Source: Methanobrevibacter ruminantium M1
GTDB taxonomy: Archaea > Methanobacteriota > Methanobacteria > Methanobacteriales > Methanobacteriaceae
DNA length: 64,000 nucleotides
Assembly (NCBI RefSeq): GCF_000024185.1
Contig: NC_013790.1
Span: forward strand, 1,945,501 to 2,009,500
Direction: 5' to 3'
The notes beneath the pieces are model-generated. The model saw only the letters and a list, made by a program, of their open reading frames with translations, did no database searches and was not told where the DNA came from. The first letter of the stretch is position 1, and each line of letters begins with the position of its first letter. Shown piece after piece: positions 18,645-27,449 of this stretch. Position numbers and translations under genes: made by a program.

Positions 18645-19619
18645 CTATTTTCCTATCTTTGCTCCGCAATTTGTACAGAAATTATCATCTGGAGCTACCT
18701 CACTGCCGCAATTTGTACAGAAATGAGTCGATTTGTTATCAGCAACGGCTTTAGCTTGAGGTTCTTGGGGCTTGGCATTAGTATTCTTCCTTTCTCCAGT
18801 TGCCTTAGGTGTCTCAGGCAATACTGGCTTGCTGTAAAAGTCAGTGGTGTTTAGAATCTCTATTTCAGAGGCTTCCATTACCTCTATCCTCTTGGCATCT
18901 GAAGGGTGTGTTGAAAAGAAATCAAAATTGCTTGCCTTGTCTCCTGCAAATTCCTTCCAGAATTTAGGAACTTCACGGATGTCATAGCCTGCAAGGTGAC
19001 AGATAATCATTCCAAGCTTATCGGCCTCAAACTCATGGTCCCTTCCCCAAGGCTGAAGAAGGAAGTATTGGGACCCGACACTTGCAATATTGGTGGCTGC
19101 CCTTGCAAGAGATCCAAGACCGCCTAATCCTACCATGTCCAATGCAAAGCTTCCCACCCATGCAACAGAAGCAGCAGTGTTCTTTGTGCTTTGGGCGCTT
19201 GCCCTTGTCCTTCCGTGGTCAAGCAATGCATGAGCCATCTCGTGAGCCAGGATGAATGCCATTCTCTCTTCAGTGTTTGCAATTGAAAAGATACCTGAAT
19301 ATACGATAATCTTTCCTCCAGGCATGCAGCAGGCATTTACGCTATTGTTTGCAACCAAATGAACATCCCATTCATAATATCCCTCAACATAATCCTGCCT
19401 TCCTATCTTTGTAAGGAATTCATTAACTGTATTGATCAGTTTAACTGCCACTTGAACGATAAATTGGCCTTCTGGAGTGTTGTCTAATAACTGGGAGCGC
19501 TGCAGTTCCTGATAGTACCCTTGAAAGCAGCCTTCCAAGAACTTGTCATCGTCTACAGTGTCATAGTGCTCCTTGCCTGTAAATGGATTGATTGAACTTC
19601 TATCATTCTTCCTCATCAT
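18645..19619 (-). CDS. M48-family zinc metalloprotease with C-terminal zinc ribbon
   Basis: A 324-residue peptidase. The zinc site is AHEMAHALLDHGR (HExxH, about residue 125-130) with the third ligand in HEFEADKLGM (about 195-204). No signal peptide or N-terminal membrane segments of the HtpX type are present, so it is probably cytoplasmic or peripherally bound; a hydrophobic glycine/alanine-rich stretch (VAWVGSFALDMVGLGGLGSLA) lies between the two motifs. The C-terminus has a linker and a double CxxC zinc ribbon (FCTNCGSEVAPDDNFCTNCG). Two ATGs are adjacent; the second (19616) is better spaced from GGTGA. Resembles the M48C / LoiP-like clan of single-domain proteases; substrate unknown. Confidence 0.88.
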   Translation of the reverse strand: MMRKNDRSSINPFTGKEHYDTVDDDKFLEGCFQGYYQELQRSQLLDNTPEGQFIVQVAVKLINTVNEFLTKIGRQDYVEGYYEWDVHLVANNSVNACCMPGGKIIVYSGIFSIANTEERMAFILAHEMAHALLDHGRTRASAQSTKNTAASVAWVGSFALDMVGLGGLGSLARAATNIASVGSQYFLLQPWGRDHEFEADKLGMIICHLAGYDIREVPKFWKEFAGDKASNFDFFSTHPSDAKRIEVMEASEIEILNTTDFYSKPVLPETPKATGERKNTNAKPQEPQAKAVADNKSTHFCTNCGSEVAPDDNFCTNCGAKIGK

Positions 19620-19778
19620 ATCACCAAAACTGTAAAATAATTGATTGTATTTTCGATTTTAAGATAATCATCAAAACTTAAAAAAAATTGATACTTATAT
19701 TTAGTTTTAAAATAAGGATTATAAATAGTTATATAAAAATTTTTAAAAAATATTAATGAAAATTTAAAAAAAAACAAA

Positions 19779-19898
19779 AAAATGATAAAAAAAGCAAATA
19801 ACAGATAAAAAAAAAGCAAAAAATGGATAAAAAAAGCAAATAACAGATAAAAAAAGAAATAACGAATAAAAAAAGAAATAACGAATAAAAAAAACAAT
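19779..19898. repeat. Degenerate tandem repeat, about 20 bp unit
   Basis: Variants of GATAAAAAAAGCAAATAACA followed by AAGAAATAACGAATAAAA recur five to six times. They create a spurious Phe-rich minus-strand frame at 19616-19897 that I reject as a gene. Confidence 0.7.
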
Positions 19899-19919
19899 TA
19901 AGGACTAAAAGCAAAACAA

Positions 19920-20144
19920 TCAATCAGTAAACTCAATTAACTCTATATCAACTATATTAACTTCTATATCCTTATCATAAATATAAAACTTATTGTCCTT
20001 AAATTCAAACTTTTTTTCCTTAGAGATTCTAATTGATCTTCCATCAGCAAAATAAACATAAACATAAGAAAAGTTTTCAACCAGTTCTTCAACTGATTTT
20101 TGATTATGCTCTTCAATCATTCTTAAATCTTCTTCTTCACTAAT
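19920..20144 (-). CDS. Small acidic protein, unknown; probable ATT start
   Basis: 74 residues, MSEEEDLRMIEEHNQKSVEE..., acidic, with a helical N-terminal half and an alternating beta-like C-terminal half (VYVYFADGRSIRISKEKKFEFKDNKFYIYDKDIEVNIVDIELIEF). No family recognised; the C-terminal part resembles a small beta-sheet fold. Start: AGGTG (20155-20151) is followed after six bases by ATT at 20144, then AGT GAA GAA GAA, a typical N-terminus. The upstream GTG at 20153 overlaps the SD and ATG at 20120 is too far. The ATT reading is an inference shared with two other genes here. Confidence 0.55.
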   Translation of the reverse strand: MSEEEDLRMIEEHNQKSVEELVENFSYVYVYFADGRSIRISKEKKFEFKDNKFYIYDKDIEVNIVDIELIEFTD

Positions 20145-20266
20145 AAAAATCACCTAAATTAAATAAAATAAGTTTAAATAAACCATAAAAAAAAGAAATA
20201 TAGAAAATAAATATAGAAAACTAAAAAATAGTTTTAAAAAATAAATAAAGAATAAATTAAATCAAT

Positions 20267-21124
20267 CTAATTTATTCTTCTTCGTCCTAAAAATATTCCA
20301 AGAACAGCCAAAGCAGCTATTATAACAGCAAACAATGAATTTCCAGATTTCTTAAAATCTATTGGAGTCATATTTGTATTATTTGTCTGATTTTTAATTA
20401 ATTTATGAATCTTTTTGACTGTAGAATTATTATCTTTGTTCTTCTTAGGTCCTACAGGAGTCTCATTCTTTTTATTCTCGGAAAGCACTTCCACATCTGC
20501 CTTAGCGCTAAGGACCTTTCCATTGATATTATCGGAATCTGTAGTGAGATTTGCCACATTGGTGAAATTTCCAGCCTTTAATGCTTGAGCCTTAATCACT
20601 AAGGTAGCAGATTCATTTTCCTTTAAATTTCCAATGTCCCAATTTGCTATCTCAACTGCATAGTTTCCTTTGCTTGCCTTAGCAGACTTAAACTCAAAGT
20701 TTTGAGGGAGGAACTCATCAACAGAGATGTTTTCTGCAGTGTTTAAAGAGTTTTTTACCTCTATTGTCCACTCTACAGTATCTCCAACTTTGACTTTCTC
20801 ATTGCCCTTTTTTGTGATAATCAAATTACATTTATCAGAACCATTATCTGTATTATTATCATCAGTATCTTGAGTATCTTTTGATGAATCTGACTGGGAA
20901 TCAGACAGTTTTTTATCATTAGTCTTATCCTGAGATACATCATCCTGATTTGAATCATCTGAACTTGTATCGCTAGATCCTGTATCATCAGAGCTTATAG
21001 AGTCTGAATCAACAGTTAAATCACTTGAAACATTAGAATCAGAGAGATCATTAGATGAAACAATTGATACAGCCAATAAAATTAAAGCTAAAGCAATTAG
21101 AATTTTAAAAACTGATTTTTTCAT
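20267..21124 (-). CDS. Membrane-anchored surface protein with one DUF11 domain
   Basis: About 285 residues. Signal peptide (MKKSVFKILIALALILLAVSIVSS), then an acidic Ser/Asp-rich stalk (about 25-95) rich in SDDTGSSDTSSDD-like runs, one DUF11-type beta-sandwich (about 98-212; GNEKVKVGDTVEWTIEVKN...ATLVIKAQALKAGNFTNVA), a polar linker, and a C-terminal transmembrane helix with positive stop (SLFAVIIAALAVLGIFLGRRRIN). Topology therefore places the DUF11 domain outside, anchored in the membrane. DUF11 domains are common in surface proteins; no enzymatic role is indicated. ATG at 21124 is preferred, seven bases from AGGGG; TTG at 21130 is too close. Confidence 0.85.
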   Translation of the reverse strand: MKKSVFKILIALALILLAVSIVSSNDLSDSNVSSDLTVDSDSISSDDTGSSDTSSDDSNQDDVSQDKTNDKKLSDSQSDSSKDTQDTDDNNTDNGSDKCNLIITKKGNEKVKVGDTVEWTIEVKNSLNTAENISVDEFLPQNFEFKSAKASKGNYAVEIANWDIGNLKENESATLVIKAQALKAGNFTNVANLTTDSDNINGKVLSAKADVEVLSENKKNETPVGPKKNKDNNSTVKKIHKLIKNQTNNTNMTPIDFKKSGNSLFAVIIAALAVLGIFLGRRRIN

Positions 21125-21153
21125 AATCAAACCCCTAAATAAAAATAAAAAAG

Positions 21154-21290
21154 CTCAAAATTTTAAAATTAAAATTATGGTTTTATAAAAAAATTCTCAA
21201 AATTTTAAATTAAAATTTGGTTTTATAAAAAAATAAAAAAATGCTCAAAATTTTTAAATTAAAATTATGGTTTTATAAAAAAAATAAAAA
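21154..21290. repeat. Imperfect tandem repeat, three copies of about 42-48 bp
   Basis: CTCAAAATTTTAAATTAAAA followed by TTATGGTTTTATAAAA recurs at 21154, 21196 and 21244, with a partial fourth start at 21300. It lies between the DUF11 protein and fprA on the same strand. Confidence 0.7.
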
Positions 21291-21342
21291 AGAAAAATGC
21301 TCAAAAGCATAATAAAGATTTTTTAGCCAAACCCAGTAGAAA

Positions 21343-21377
21343 AAGAAATTTGGCCAAGGTTTTTTAATCTTAAGATT
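21343..21377 (-). terminator. fprA 3' region; partial copy D of the conserved 3' element
   Basis: AATCTTAAGATT (21366-21377) overlaps the fprA stop, and the transcript continues AAAAAACCTTGGCCAAATTT then T-rich sequence. The AAAAAACCTTGRCCAAA core matches the elements at 14821, 36086 and 59364, but the left arm of the hairpin is missing. Confidence 0.55.
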
Positions 21378-22596
21378 ATTCCTTAATCAATTGAGCAACT
21401 TTCTTACCTAATTCATAACATTCTTCAAGGATTTCTTCATTAGGCTTGAAGTCGATTTCCATTTGCTCGACCACTTCAAATCCAGCGCCTTCAAGGTTAG
21501 CAGCTAAGATTCTTGCAGAGCCTCCAGCCCAACCTTTAGAACCGAATACAACTGCCTTTTTCTTTTCAATGTTACCAAAGCTAAGACAGTTCAAGTAGTA
21601 CATGACATCTCCTATTCCCGGGAATGGATTGTTCATCATGGTAGGGGCTCCAACGAAGATTGCCTTAGAGTCAAGGACATCTGTCACTGCGTCAGACTTG
21701 TCATCATCATGCATGAAGTACATCTTTACCTTTACCCCTTCGCTCATGACCCCTTCAGCCATTGCATGAGCCATCCTTTGGGTTGAATGGTGCATGGTAT
21801 CATAGATGAAGGTGATCTTATTTCCTTCATAGCTTCCGGTAGACCATTTTTGGTAAAGGTCAATGATGAATTCAGGGTTTGTAAAGATCTGACCGTGACA
21901 TGGAGCAATCATCTTAAGATTATCTACAATGCCTAATTCAGCAAGCTCATCGATTTTTCTTCCAACCATTGGAGAAGCGAGAGTAATCAAGTTAGCATAG
22001 TATTTTCTAGCAGCATCGGTTAGGATAACAGGATCCACATCAGTGTCCAATCTTTCAGATACACAGATGTGCTGACCGAATGCATCATTGGAGAATAATA
22101 TTCCATCTTCCATCAACATTGTAAACATGCTGTCAGGCCAGTGAAGCATAGGAGCGTTTACAAATTGGAAGGTCTTGCCTCCAATGTCAAGAGTGTCGCC
22201 GGTTTTTACAGTGTTGAATTCAAAGTCTTCAAGCTCTGGCAAGTGGTTTTTAAGTCCAGGTTCTGCTTTTTTAGAGCAGTAAACTTCAACATCTGGGAAT
22301 TTGGCAACAACTTCACCAAGAGAGCCGCTGTGGTCGTTTTCAATGTGGTTTTGAACGACTACATCGATTTTGAATTCCCTTCCTTCTTTTTCAAAGGCAT
22401 CTTTGATTCTTCCCCAGAACTGTTCAGACTTTCCAGGATAGACATTGTCAATCAAAGCCACTTTATCTTCACCAAATACAAGGTAACAGTTGTAGGTAGT
22501 TCCATCCAAGGTGTATCCGTGGTAGTCACGAATATCCCAGTCTAAAACACCTACCCAGTAAACATTATCAACTATTTTGTATGCATCAGCTTTCAT
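21376..22596 (-). CDS. fprA: F420H2 oxidase, FprA-type flavo-diiron protein
   Basis: A 406-residue A-type flavoprotein. The N-terminal metallo-beta-lactamase-like domain (1 to about 245) carries the diiron ligands in VVQNHIENDHSG (HxExDH), MLHWPDSMFTM and APCHGQIF. The C-terminal flavodoxin domain (about 255-406) binds FMN (TFIYDTMHHSTQRMA, FVGAPTMMNNPFPG, FGSKGWAGGSARILA). The enzyme reduces O2 to water with F420H2, protecting methanogens from oxygen; the family was characterised in Methanobrevibacter arboriphilus. The start at 22596 is preferred because GTGATAAT directly precedes this ATG; the ATG at 22611 lacks an SD. It is divergent from the alpha/beta-hydrolase-like gene. Confidence 0.95.
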   Translation of the reverse strand: MKADAYKIVDNVYWVGVLDWDIRDYHGYTLDGTTYNCYLVFGEDKVALIDNVYPGKSEQFWGRIKDAFEKEGREFKIDVVVQNHIENDHSGSLGEVVAKFPDVEVYCSKKAEPGLKNHLPELEDFEFNTVKTGDTLDIGGKTFQFVNAPMLHWPDSMFTMLMEDGILFSNDAFGQHICVSERLDTDVDPVILTDAARKYYANLITLASPMVGRKIDELAELGIVDNLKMIAPCHGQIFTNPEFIIDLYQKWSTGSYEGNKITFIYDTMHHSTQRMAHAMAEGVMSEGVKVKMYFMHDDDKSDAVTDVLDSKAIFVGAPTMMNNPFPGIGDVMYYLNCLSFGNIEKKKAVVFGSKGWAGGSARILAANLEGAGFEVVEQMEIDFKPNEEILEECYELGKKVAQLIKE

Positions 22597-22842
22597 ATTA
22601 TCACAATTCATTTATTCATTAGTATAACAAATATTAAATTAATCAGAAGCATATTATTAAATAAGATAAGTTAATTTAATAGGTTATTTAATATAATATA
22701 TGTTTTCTCATTAGATATATAATTTTTGTTCTATTGTATTAAAACAATATTTGGAAACAATGCATTATTAGATAATAAATTTTTCCTATGGACAAAACAA
22801 TATTTTTGAAAACTAGAAAAAAATAAGAAAAAATGTGATAGA

Positions 22843-23685
22843 ATGAGTTTGAAATACTTTAATAATTTAACTTATGAAGAGATTGGAGAATATAATGACA
22901 AAATAGTCCTATTTTTACATCCTAAGCTATTATCACATTGGATTTGGAAAAAACAAATAGAAGAATATGATAAATACTTTAATAATTATCACTGTATCTT
23001 TATTGACCTGCCTCACCATGGAGAGAGCAAATTTGATGGAAAATTTTCCATAGAAGAGTCCTCAGATATACTCATTGAATTTATAAAGCATTTATTGAAC
23101 AATAAAAAAAGTGAATCAATAAATATTGTAGCCATAGGCCTTGGAGCTTCAATAGCCATTGAAATACTCAATAAAGAAACTCACCTAATTAATCACATCA
23201 TTCTATCTGGCCTTGAAATCGCCCAGATTAGAGAAAAAGAAGAAGAGACAATCATAAAGAGACTTGCTAAAACAAAAGCAGAATATCTGAATATGAAGCC
23301 TGATCAGTTTATCATTAAGGCTTATCTAAGATACTATGGAATAAGGAAAGAATATTATGATGATTTAGAAAAAAGCCTAGACATTCCTATTAGAAAAGAA
23401 GAGGAAATAGCATATAAGTCCTTAAATTATATAATCCCCGATTTCTCTAAAGAAACCATAGAAAAAGACAATATACTATTGGTCTATGGAAATAAGGACA
23501 ATTTCAATAGCACAAAATCTGCCATAAAGCTTAAGAAATTGTTCTTCAATGCCAAATTAATTGAAATTGAAAAGGGAAATCATCTTTGGAACATAATTGA
23601 TTATGAACTCTTTAATCAAGTCATTATTAACTTTATACAAAAGGAAATTATCTTTAATGATGAAAGGATAAAAGAAATTGATTGA
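22843..23685 (+). CDS. Alpha/beta-hydrolase-fold protein with replaced nucleophile
   Basis: 280 residues with the alpha/beta-hydrolase layout: an oxyanion-side strand IVLFLHPKLLSHWIW (about 21-35), IFIDLPHHGESKFDG (about 52-66), the nucleophile elbow, a cap region, LLVYGNKDNFNS (acid) and KGNHLWNII (His). The elbow reads AIGLGASIAIEIL: the position that should be Ser in GxSxG is Gly101, so the protein may lack hydrolase activity or use another residue. GTGATAGA precedes the ATG. It is transcribed divergently from fprA through a 245-bp spacer, so a shared regulatory region is possible. Substrate unknown. Confidence 0.8.
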   Translation: MSLKYFNNLTYEEIGEYNDKIVLFLHPKLLSHWIWKKQIEEYDKYFNNYHCIFIDLPHHGESKFDGKFSIEESSDILIEFIKHLLNNKKSESINIVAIGLGASIAIEILNKETHLINHIILSGLEIAQIREKEEETIIKRLAKTKAEYLNMKPDQFIIKAYLRYYGIRKEYYDDLEKSLDIPIRKEEEIAYKSLNYIIPDFSKETIEKDNILLVYGNKDNFNSTKSAIKLKKLFFNAKLIEIEKGNHLWNIIDYELFNQVIINFIQKEIIFNDERIKEID

Positions 23686-23794
23686 AATCAAATTGATAAA
23701 ATTTTCAAATCCGTTTAAGACAAATATAAAAATGCAGCAATCATCTGAATAGAAGGTTAAGACCAGTAAGAAGCAAAGATTCTTTAAAAGATAG

Positions 23795-23893
23795 TTAAAA
23801 CCCATAATAAACCCATATTCTTAAAAAACACATTAAAATAGAAATAAGAGACAACACCATACCTATTAAAAATCCATAGAAGAGTGCAAACAT
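23795..23893 (-). CDS. Possible 32-residue hydrophobic peptide
   Basis: An ATG frame encodes MFALFYGFLIGMVLSLISIL plus MCFLRIWVYYGF, a single membrane helix. GAAGATTATT before the ATG is a weak SD. It lies in a 430-bp spacer, convergent with the gene at 22843-23685. AT-rich DNA readily gives hydrophobic frames, so this is only a possibility; nothing else is seen in 23686-24113 besides the promoter of the next gene. Confidence 0.2.
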   Translation of the reverse strand: MFALFYGFLIGMVLSLISILMCFLRIWVYYGF

Positions 23894-24113
23894 AATAATC
23901 TTCAGACTTAACTATAATAAGATTTTATTAGATTATTCAAAAAACCACTAAATTTTATTTTAATAAATATAAAATAGAGTTGAATTAAGCAGTATTTGGC
24001 AAAATAAAAACTATAAAGTTTATTAATCATTAAATACATAAAATTTAATTAGTTATAGATAATTTAATTTATAACTAATAGTTTTTTAAATAATTTTAAT
24101 AAAAAGGGAAAAA

Positions 24114-25028
24114 ATGAAAATAGGCGTAATTGGTTATGGAAATATGGGTTCCATGATAGCAAATAACATTCTCGAATTGAATTTGCTCTTGGCCGATGAG
24201 GAACTTATAGTTTCAAACAGACATATTGAAAAAATCGAAGAATTAATTGAAAGATATCCAGATGGAAAAGTTCAGATTACTGACGATAACACTGAATTGG
24301 CCAAGTCATGTGAAAAGATCATTATTTCCGTAACCACCCCTAATTTCAAGGAAGTGCTCGATGAGATAACCCCTTTTATTAATGAAAAGACCCATATAAT
24401 CTATACCTGTGCCGGACTTGACTTTGAACACATCAGCTCTTTTTACGACGGCAAATTAAGCTTAGTCATTCCAAGCTTGGCATCAACTGTAACTTCAAAC
24501 AATGCCATAAGCTCAATAGGAAGGAGAAAAGGAATTACCCTTATAAAGCATAATGAGAAGGTAGACATTCAAGACAGCTATTTCTTAGAGGATCTCTTTA
24601 ATGAATTCAGTTATGTGAGAACATTAAAGGACCATAATTTCTTTTTTGAAGAAAATGGAAACTTAGCTTCAAACAATCCAAAATTGGAAATATGCACCAT
24701 CCTTACAAGTTGCAGCCCTGCATTTATAGCCTTGATGATTGATAATTTTGCAGAAAGGATAAGCAATATTTCAGACTTAAGCAAAGATGAGGCAGAGGAT
24801 ATGATCTTAAAAACCGTCATTGGAACCGCTATCCTAAAGGAAGATAAAAAAATATCCAATAGCGAAATTATAGAAAAGGTAGCTACCGAAGGCGGAATAA
24901 CTGCAGAAGGTATTGACCTATTGGATAAAAGATTAAATTCCATTTATAAGAAACTCATTAACACCCTTTTAAATAGATATGAAGAAGTTAGTAAAGAAAT
25001 GGACGAGCTTTATTTAAAAGATAATTAA
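24114..25028 (+). CDS. Pyrroline-5-carboxylate reductase-like NAD(P)-dependent oxidoreductase
   Basis: 304 residues of the ProC family. The N-terminal Rossmann motif is MKIGVIGYGNMGSMIANNIL, followed by IIISVTTPNFKEVLDEI, and the C-terminal dimerisation domain holds LTSCSPAFIALMIDNFAE and EKVATEGGITAEGIDLLDK, equivalent to the family signature in which GGxTxxG precedes a long helix. It is about 30 residues longer than typical ProC and several canonical residues differ, so proline synthesis (P5C to proline) is likely but a related imine reductase is possible. AAGGGAAAAA precedes the ATG. Confidence 0.8.
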   Translation: MKIGVIGYGNMGSMIANNILELNLLLADEELIVSNRHIEKIEELIERYPDGKVQITDDNTELAKSCEKIIISVTTPNFKEVLDEITPFINEKTHIIYTCAGLDFEHISSFYDGKLSLVIPSLASTVTSNNAISSIGRRKGITLIKHNEKVDIQDSYFLEDLFNEFSYVRTLKDHNFFFEENGNLASNNPKLEICTILTSCSPAFIALMIDNFAERISNISDLSKDEAEDMILKTVIGTAILKEDKKISNSEIIEKVATEGGITAEGIDLLDKRLNSIYKKLINTLLNRYEEVSKEMDELYLKDN

Positions 25029-25102
25029 ACTTCTCTGACTTTCAATTATTATTCTTTTTAGATGGATCAAATAATCCATTATAACTCTTTTTTTAACTGA
25101 AT

Positions 25103-25247
25103 AACTTATTTAAAACTAGTTAAACTTTTATAACTTATTTAAAACTAGTTAAACTTTTATAACTTATTTAAAACTAGTTAAACTTTTATAACTTATTTAA
25201 AACTAGTTAAACTTTTATAACTTATTTAAAACTAGTTAAACTTTTTT
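25103..25247. repeat. Five exact 29-bp direct repeats each holding an AACTAGTT palindrome
   Basis: AACTTATTTAAAACTAGTTA begins units at 25103, 25132, 25161, 25190 and 25219. Each unit includes the perfect palindrome AACTAGTT, with further AACTAGT-like copies decaying afterwards. The array lies between convergent genes, so it is not an obvious promoter. No spacers: not CRISPR. Confidence 0.9.
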
Positions 25248-25440
25248 TAAACTAGACAGACTCTTTTAAATAAAATAAGCAAATCAAACCCTATTTAAAA
25301 AAAATAAACTCATTTTAAAAATAAAAATAGAAAATAAGATTAAAATAACATTTATAACAAAAATAATAAAAATAGACTACTTTTTTAAAAATAAAAAAAA
25401 ATTATTAAAAAATATAAATCTTAAAAAATAGAGTTCTTTC

Positions 25441-25479
25441 GAAAAAAAAAAAAAGATTTATTAAAAATAATAAATCTTT
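25441..25479 (-). terminator. Strong intrinsic terminator of the YhgE/Pip-like gene
   Basis: AAAGATTTATTA (25452-25463), loop AAAA, TAATAAATCTTT (25468-25479): a perfect 12-bp stem about 30 bases after the stop, followed on the minus strand by a long T tract. Confidence 0.85.
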
Positions 25480-25508
25480 AAAACTTCTTTTTTGAGAATG
25501 AAAAAGAT

Positions 25509-27449
25509 TTAATGGAATAAATCAGTTTCATTCAATTTCTCTTCAAACCAATGAGCTCTCTTATCTGCAAATACCTTAATAATTAAAGCTAAAATCAATG
25601 TGATTAAACCCATAGCTATCAAGATAAGGAATGAATGGATATAATTAGACCATACAAGTCCCAAAGCAGCTTCTCTAAGAAGGGTTATACCATGAGTCAT
25701 TGGCATATATGGACTTACTGCCTGAAGAATAGGACCCATCAATTGAATAGGATAGATACCTCCAGTTCCTGAAATCTGGAACACAAGCCAAATGACAGCT
25801 ATTCCTTTTCCAAGCTGACCTAAAGCAGAAGTCAATGAGTAACAAATCAGCATAAACACAAGGGCAATGAAATAGGCCGATAATACAAACAAGACCGGAT
25901 TCGACATTTCAATTCCTAAAATTGATGCTCCAATGAGAGTTACTGTAGTTTCCAAAACAGCCATTACCATAAATATGAGCAGTTTACCAAAGTACATCTC
26001 TGAAGGGCTGTATTCGGTTCCGGTGGATTGTCCTGTTCTAAGCATTACACAGGTAATCAATGCTCCAACCCACATTGATAAAACCAAATAGAATGGAGCA
26101 ACTTCAGAACCATAATTGTCTACAGGATTTAATTCTATCTCATTTAAAGTAACTGGAGAATAGATATAACTTCCGATTTGATTCTCGTCAACGCCAGTTA
26201 TGCTTGAAAGAGAACTTGCAGCACCTGAAAGTGAGCTGGAAGCTGCAAACAATGCATAAGCTGCTGAATTTGCAAGCAATTGAGAGCCTGCAGCAAGGCT
26301 TAAGGAACCTTCAGCTAACTGGACAGAGCCATCTGCCAATTGTACAGAACCGTTTGCTAACCTTACAGAACCATCAGCCAATCGAACAGAACCATCAGCC
26401 AATTGTACAGAACCGTCAGCAAGCTGGACAGAGCCATTTGCAAGCTGGACAGAACCGTTTGCCAGTTGACTTGAAGATCCCGCCAGATTGGAACTTGCAT
26501 TAGCCAATTGCTTGGAACTGTTTACAACATGCTTCAAGTCATCACTCGGCAATTTGTCAACATCAACAGAGGAATCCAACTGCTTAGCAGAACTTTGCAC
26601 TTGAGAGGAACCTGCTTGAATCTGCTGGGATGAACTTTGTATCTGGGAAGAGCCTTGAGAGACCTGATTTGCCCCTGACTTGACCTCAGATGCATGGGAC
26701 TTTATCTCCTCACTGCCTGATTGAACTTCAGCACCACCTGATTGAACTTGATTTGCAGCGGATTTCACCTGATTTGAGCCTGACTTCACTTGAGAAGCGC
26801 CAGAATTGACCTGAGCGGATCCGGAAGACAATTGGACAGCACCAGATGACATCTGACCTGCACCTTGAGACAATGCAGACTGAAGCTCGCCTAACTTTGA
26901 ATAGGCCACCACATTAATAAACTGTACAATCTTAGCATTGATCTTATTATAGACCGCCTTTGCAGCGGAATCGCTTAACTTAGATGCCATAGGATTGGAT
27001 TTTCTATTGACAATATATTCCAATTCAGCAGAATGAGGGTCATCAGTAGTGATTGACTTAATGCTTTTACTGAAATTCTTTGGAATGATTATTCCGGAAT
27101 AATAGGTTCCATTTTTAACCCCCTCTCGCAGTTCCGTTTCATTTACAAAGACCCAATAGAAATCATCATTTCCCTTCAGCTCATCCTCTATCTCATTACC
27201 AACATTTAATGATTCTCCTTCAAAAGTGGTTCCATTATCCAAGTTTGCAACTGCAATCTCAATATTTCCTGTATTATCGTATGGATCCCAACATGCTTGG
27301 ATGTTTATAAGAGCATATAAAGAAGGTAAAATTATAATAGCAAGCAATACAATAGGCACAACTGGATTTTTGGTAAATACATCAGTAAAATCCTTTTTTA
27401 AAAGTGTGACTATCTTGCCTAAGCTTTCACTAAAATTTCTCTTAGCCAT
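25509..27449 (-). CDS. YhgE/Pip-like ABC-2-type membrane protein with GS-repeat stalk
   Basis: About 646 residues. One N-terminal membrane segment (NPVVPIVLLAIIILPSLYALIN, about 30-52), a large extracytoplasmic domain, then a repeat region (about 200-400) of 7-residue periodicity in which QLxxGSV/QVxSGS phrases recur dozens of times (SVQLADGSVQLADGS), predicted to form long helical hairpins, and five or six C-terminal membrane segments (from about 445) of the ABC-2 permease type. This matches the YhgE/Pip family, which in Gram-positive bacteria includes phage receptors and ESX-linked proteins; in methanogens the role is unknown. GAGGT precedes the ATG at 27449 by six bases; the earlier GTG at 27461 overlaps the SD. 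No ATPase gene is adjacent. The near-identical repeats invite copy-number change. Confidence 0.85.
   Translation of the reverse strand: MAKRNFSESLGKIVTLLKKDFTDVFTKNPVVPIVLLAIIILPSLYALINIQACWDPYDNTGNIEIAVANLDNGTTFEGESLNVGNEIEDELKGNDDFYWVFVNETELREGVKNGTYYSGIIIPKNFSKSIKSITTDDPHSAELEYIVNRKSNPMASKLSDSAAKAVYNKINAKIVQFINVVAYSKLGELQSALSQGAGQMSSGAVQLSSGSAQVNSGASQVKSGSNQVKSAANQVQSGGAEVQSGSEEIKSHASEVKSGANQVSQGSSQIQSSSQQIQAGSSQVQSSAKQLDSSVDVDKLPSDDLKHVVNSSKQLANASSNLAGSSSQLANGSVQLANGSVQLADGSVQLADGSVRLADGSVRLANGSVQLADGSVQLAEGSLSLAAGSQLLANSAAYALFAASSSLSGAASSLSSITGVDENQIGSYIYSPVTLNEIELNPVDNYGSEVAPFYLVLSMWVGALITCVMLRTGQSTGTEYSPSEMYFGKLLIFMVMAVLETTVTLIGASILGIEMSNPVLFVLSAYFIALVFMLICYSLTSALGQLGKGIAVIWLVFQISGTGGIYPIQLMGPILQAVSPYMPMTHGITLLREAALGLVWSNYIHSFLILIAMGLITLILALIIKVFADKRAHWFEEKLNETDLFH

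Noticed and set aside
19616-19897. Minus-strand 93-residue Phe/Leu-rich frame
   Set aside because: Produced by an A-rich tandem repeat; no SD or protein-like composition.
25103-25247. CRISPR array
   Set aside because: Repeats are directly adjacent without spacers.
26204-26503. Plus-strand frame rich in NHQPIVQNRL
   Set aside because: Antisense to the GS-repeat stalk of the YhgE/Pip-like gene.
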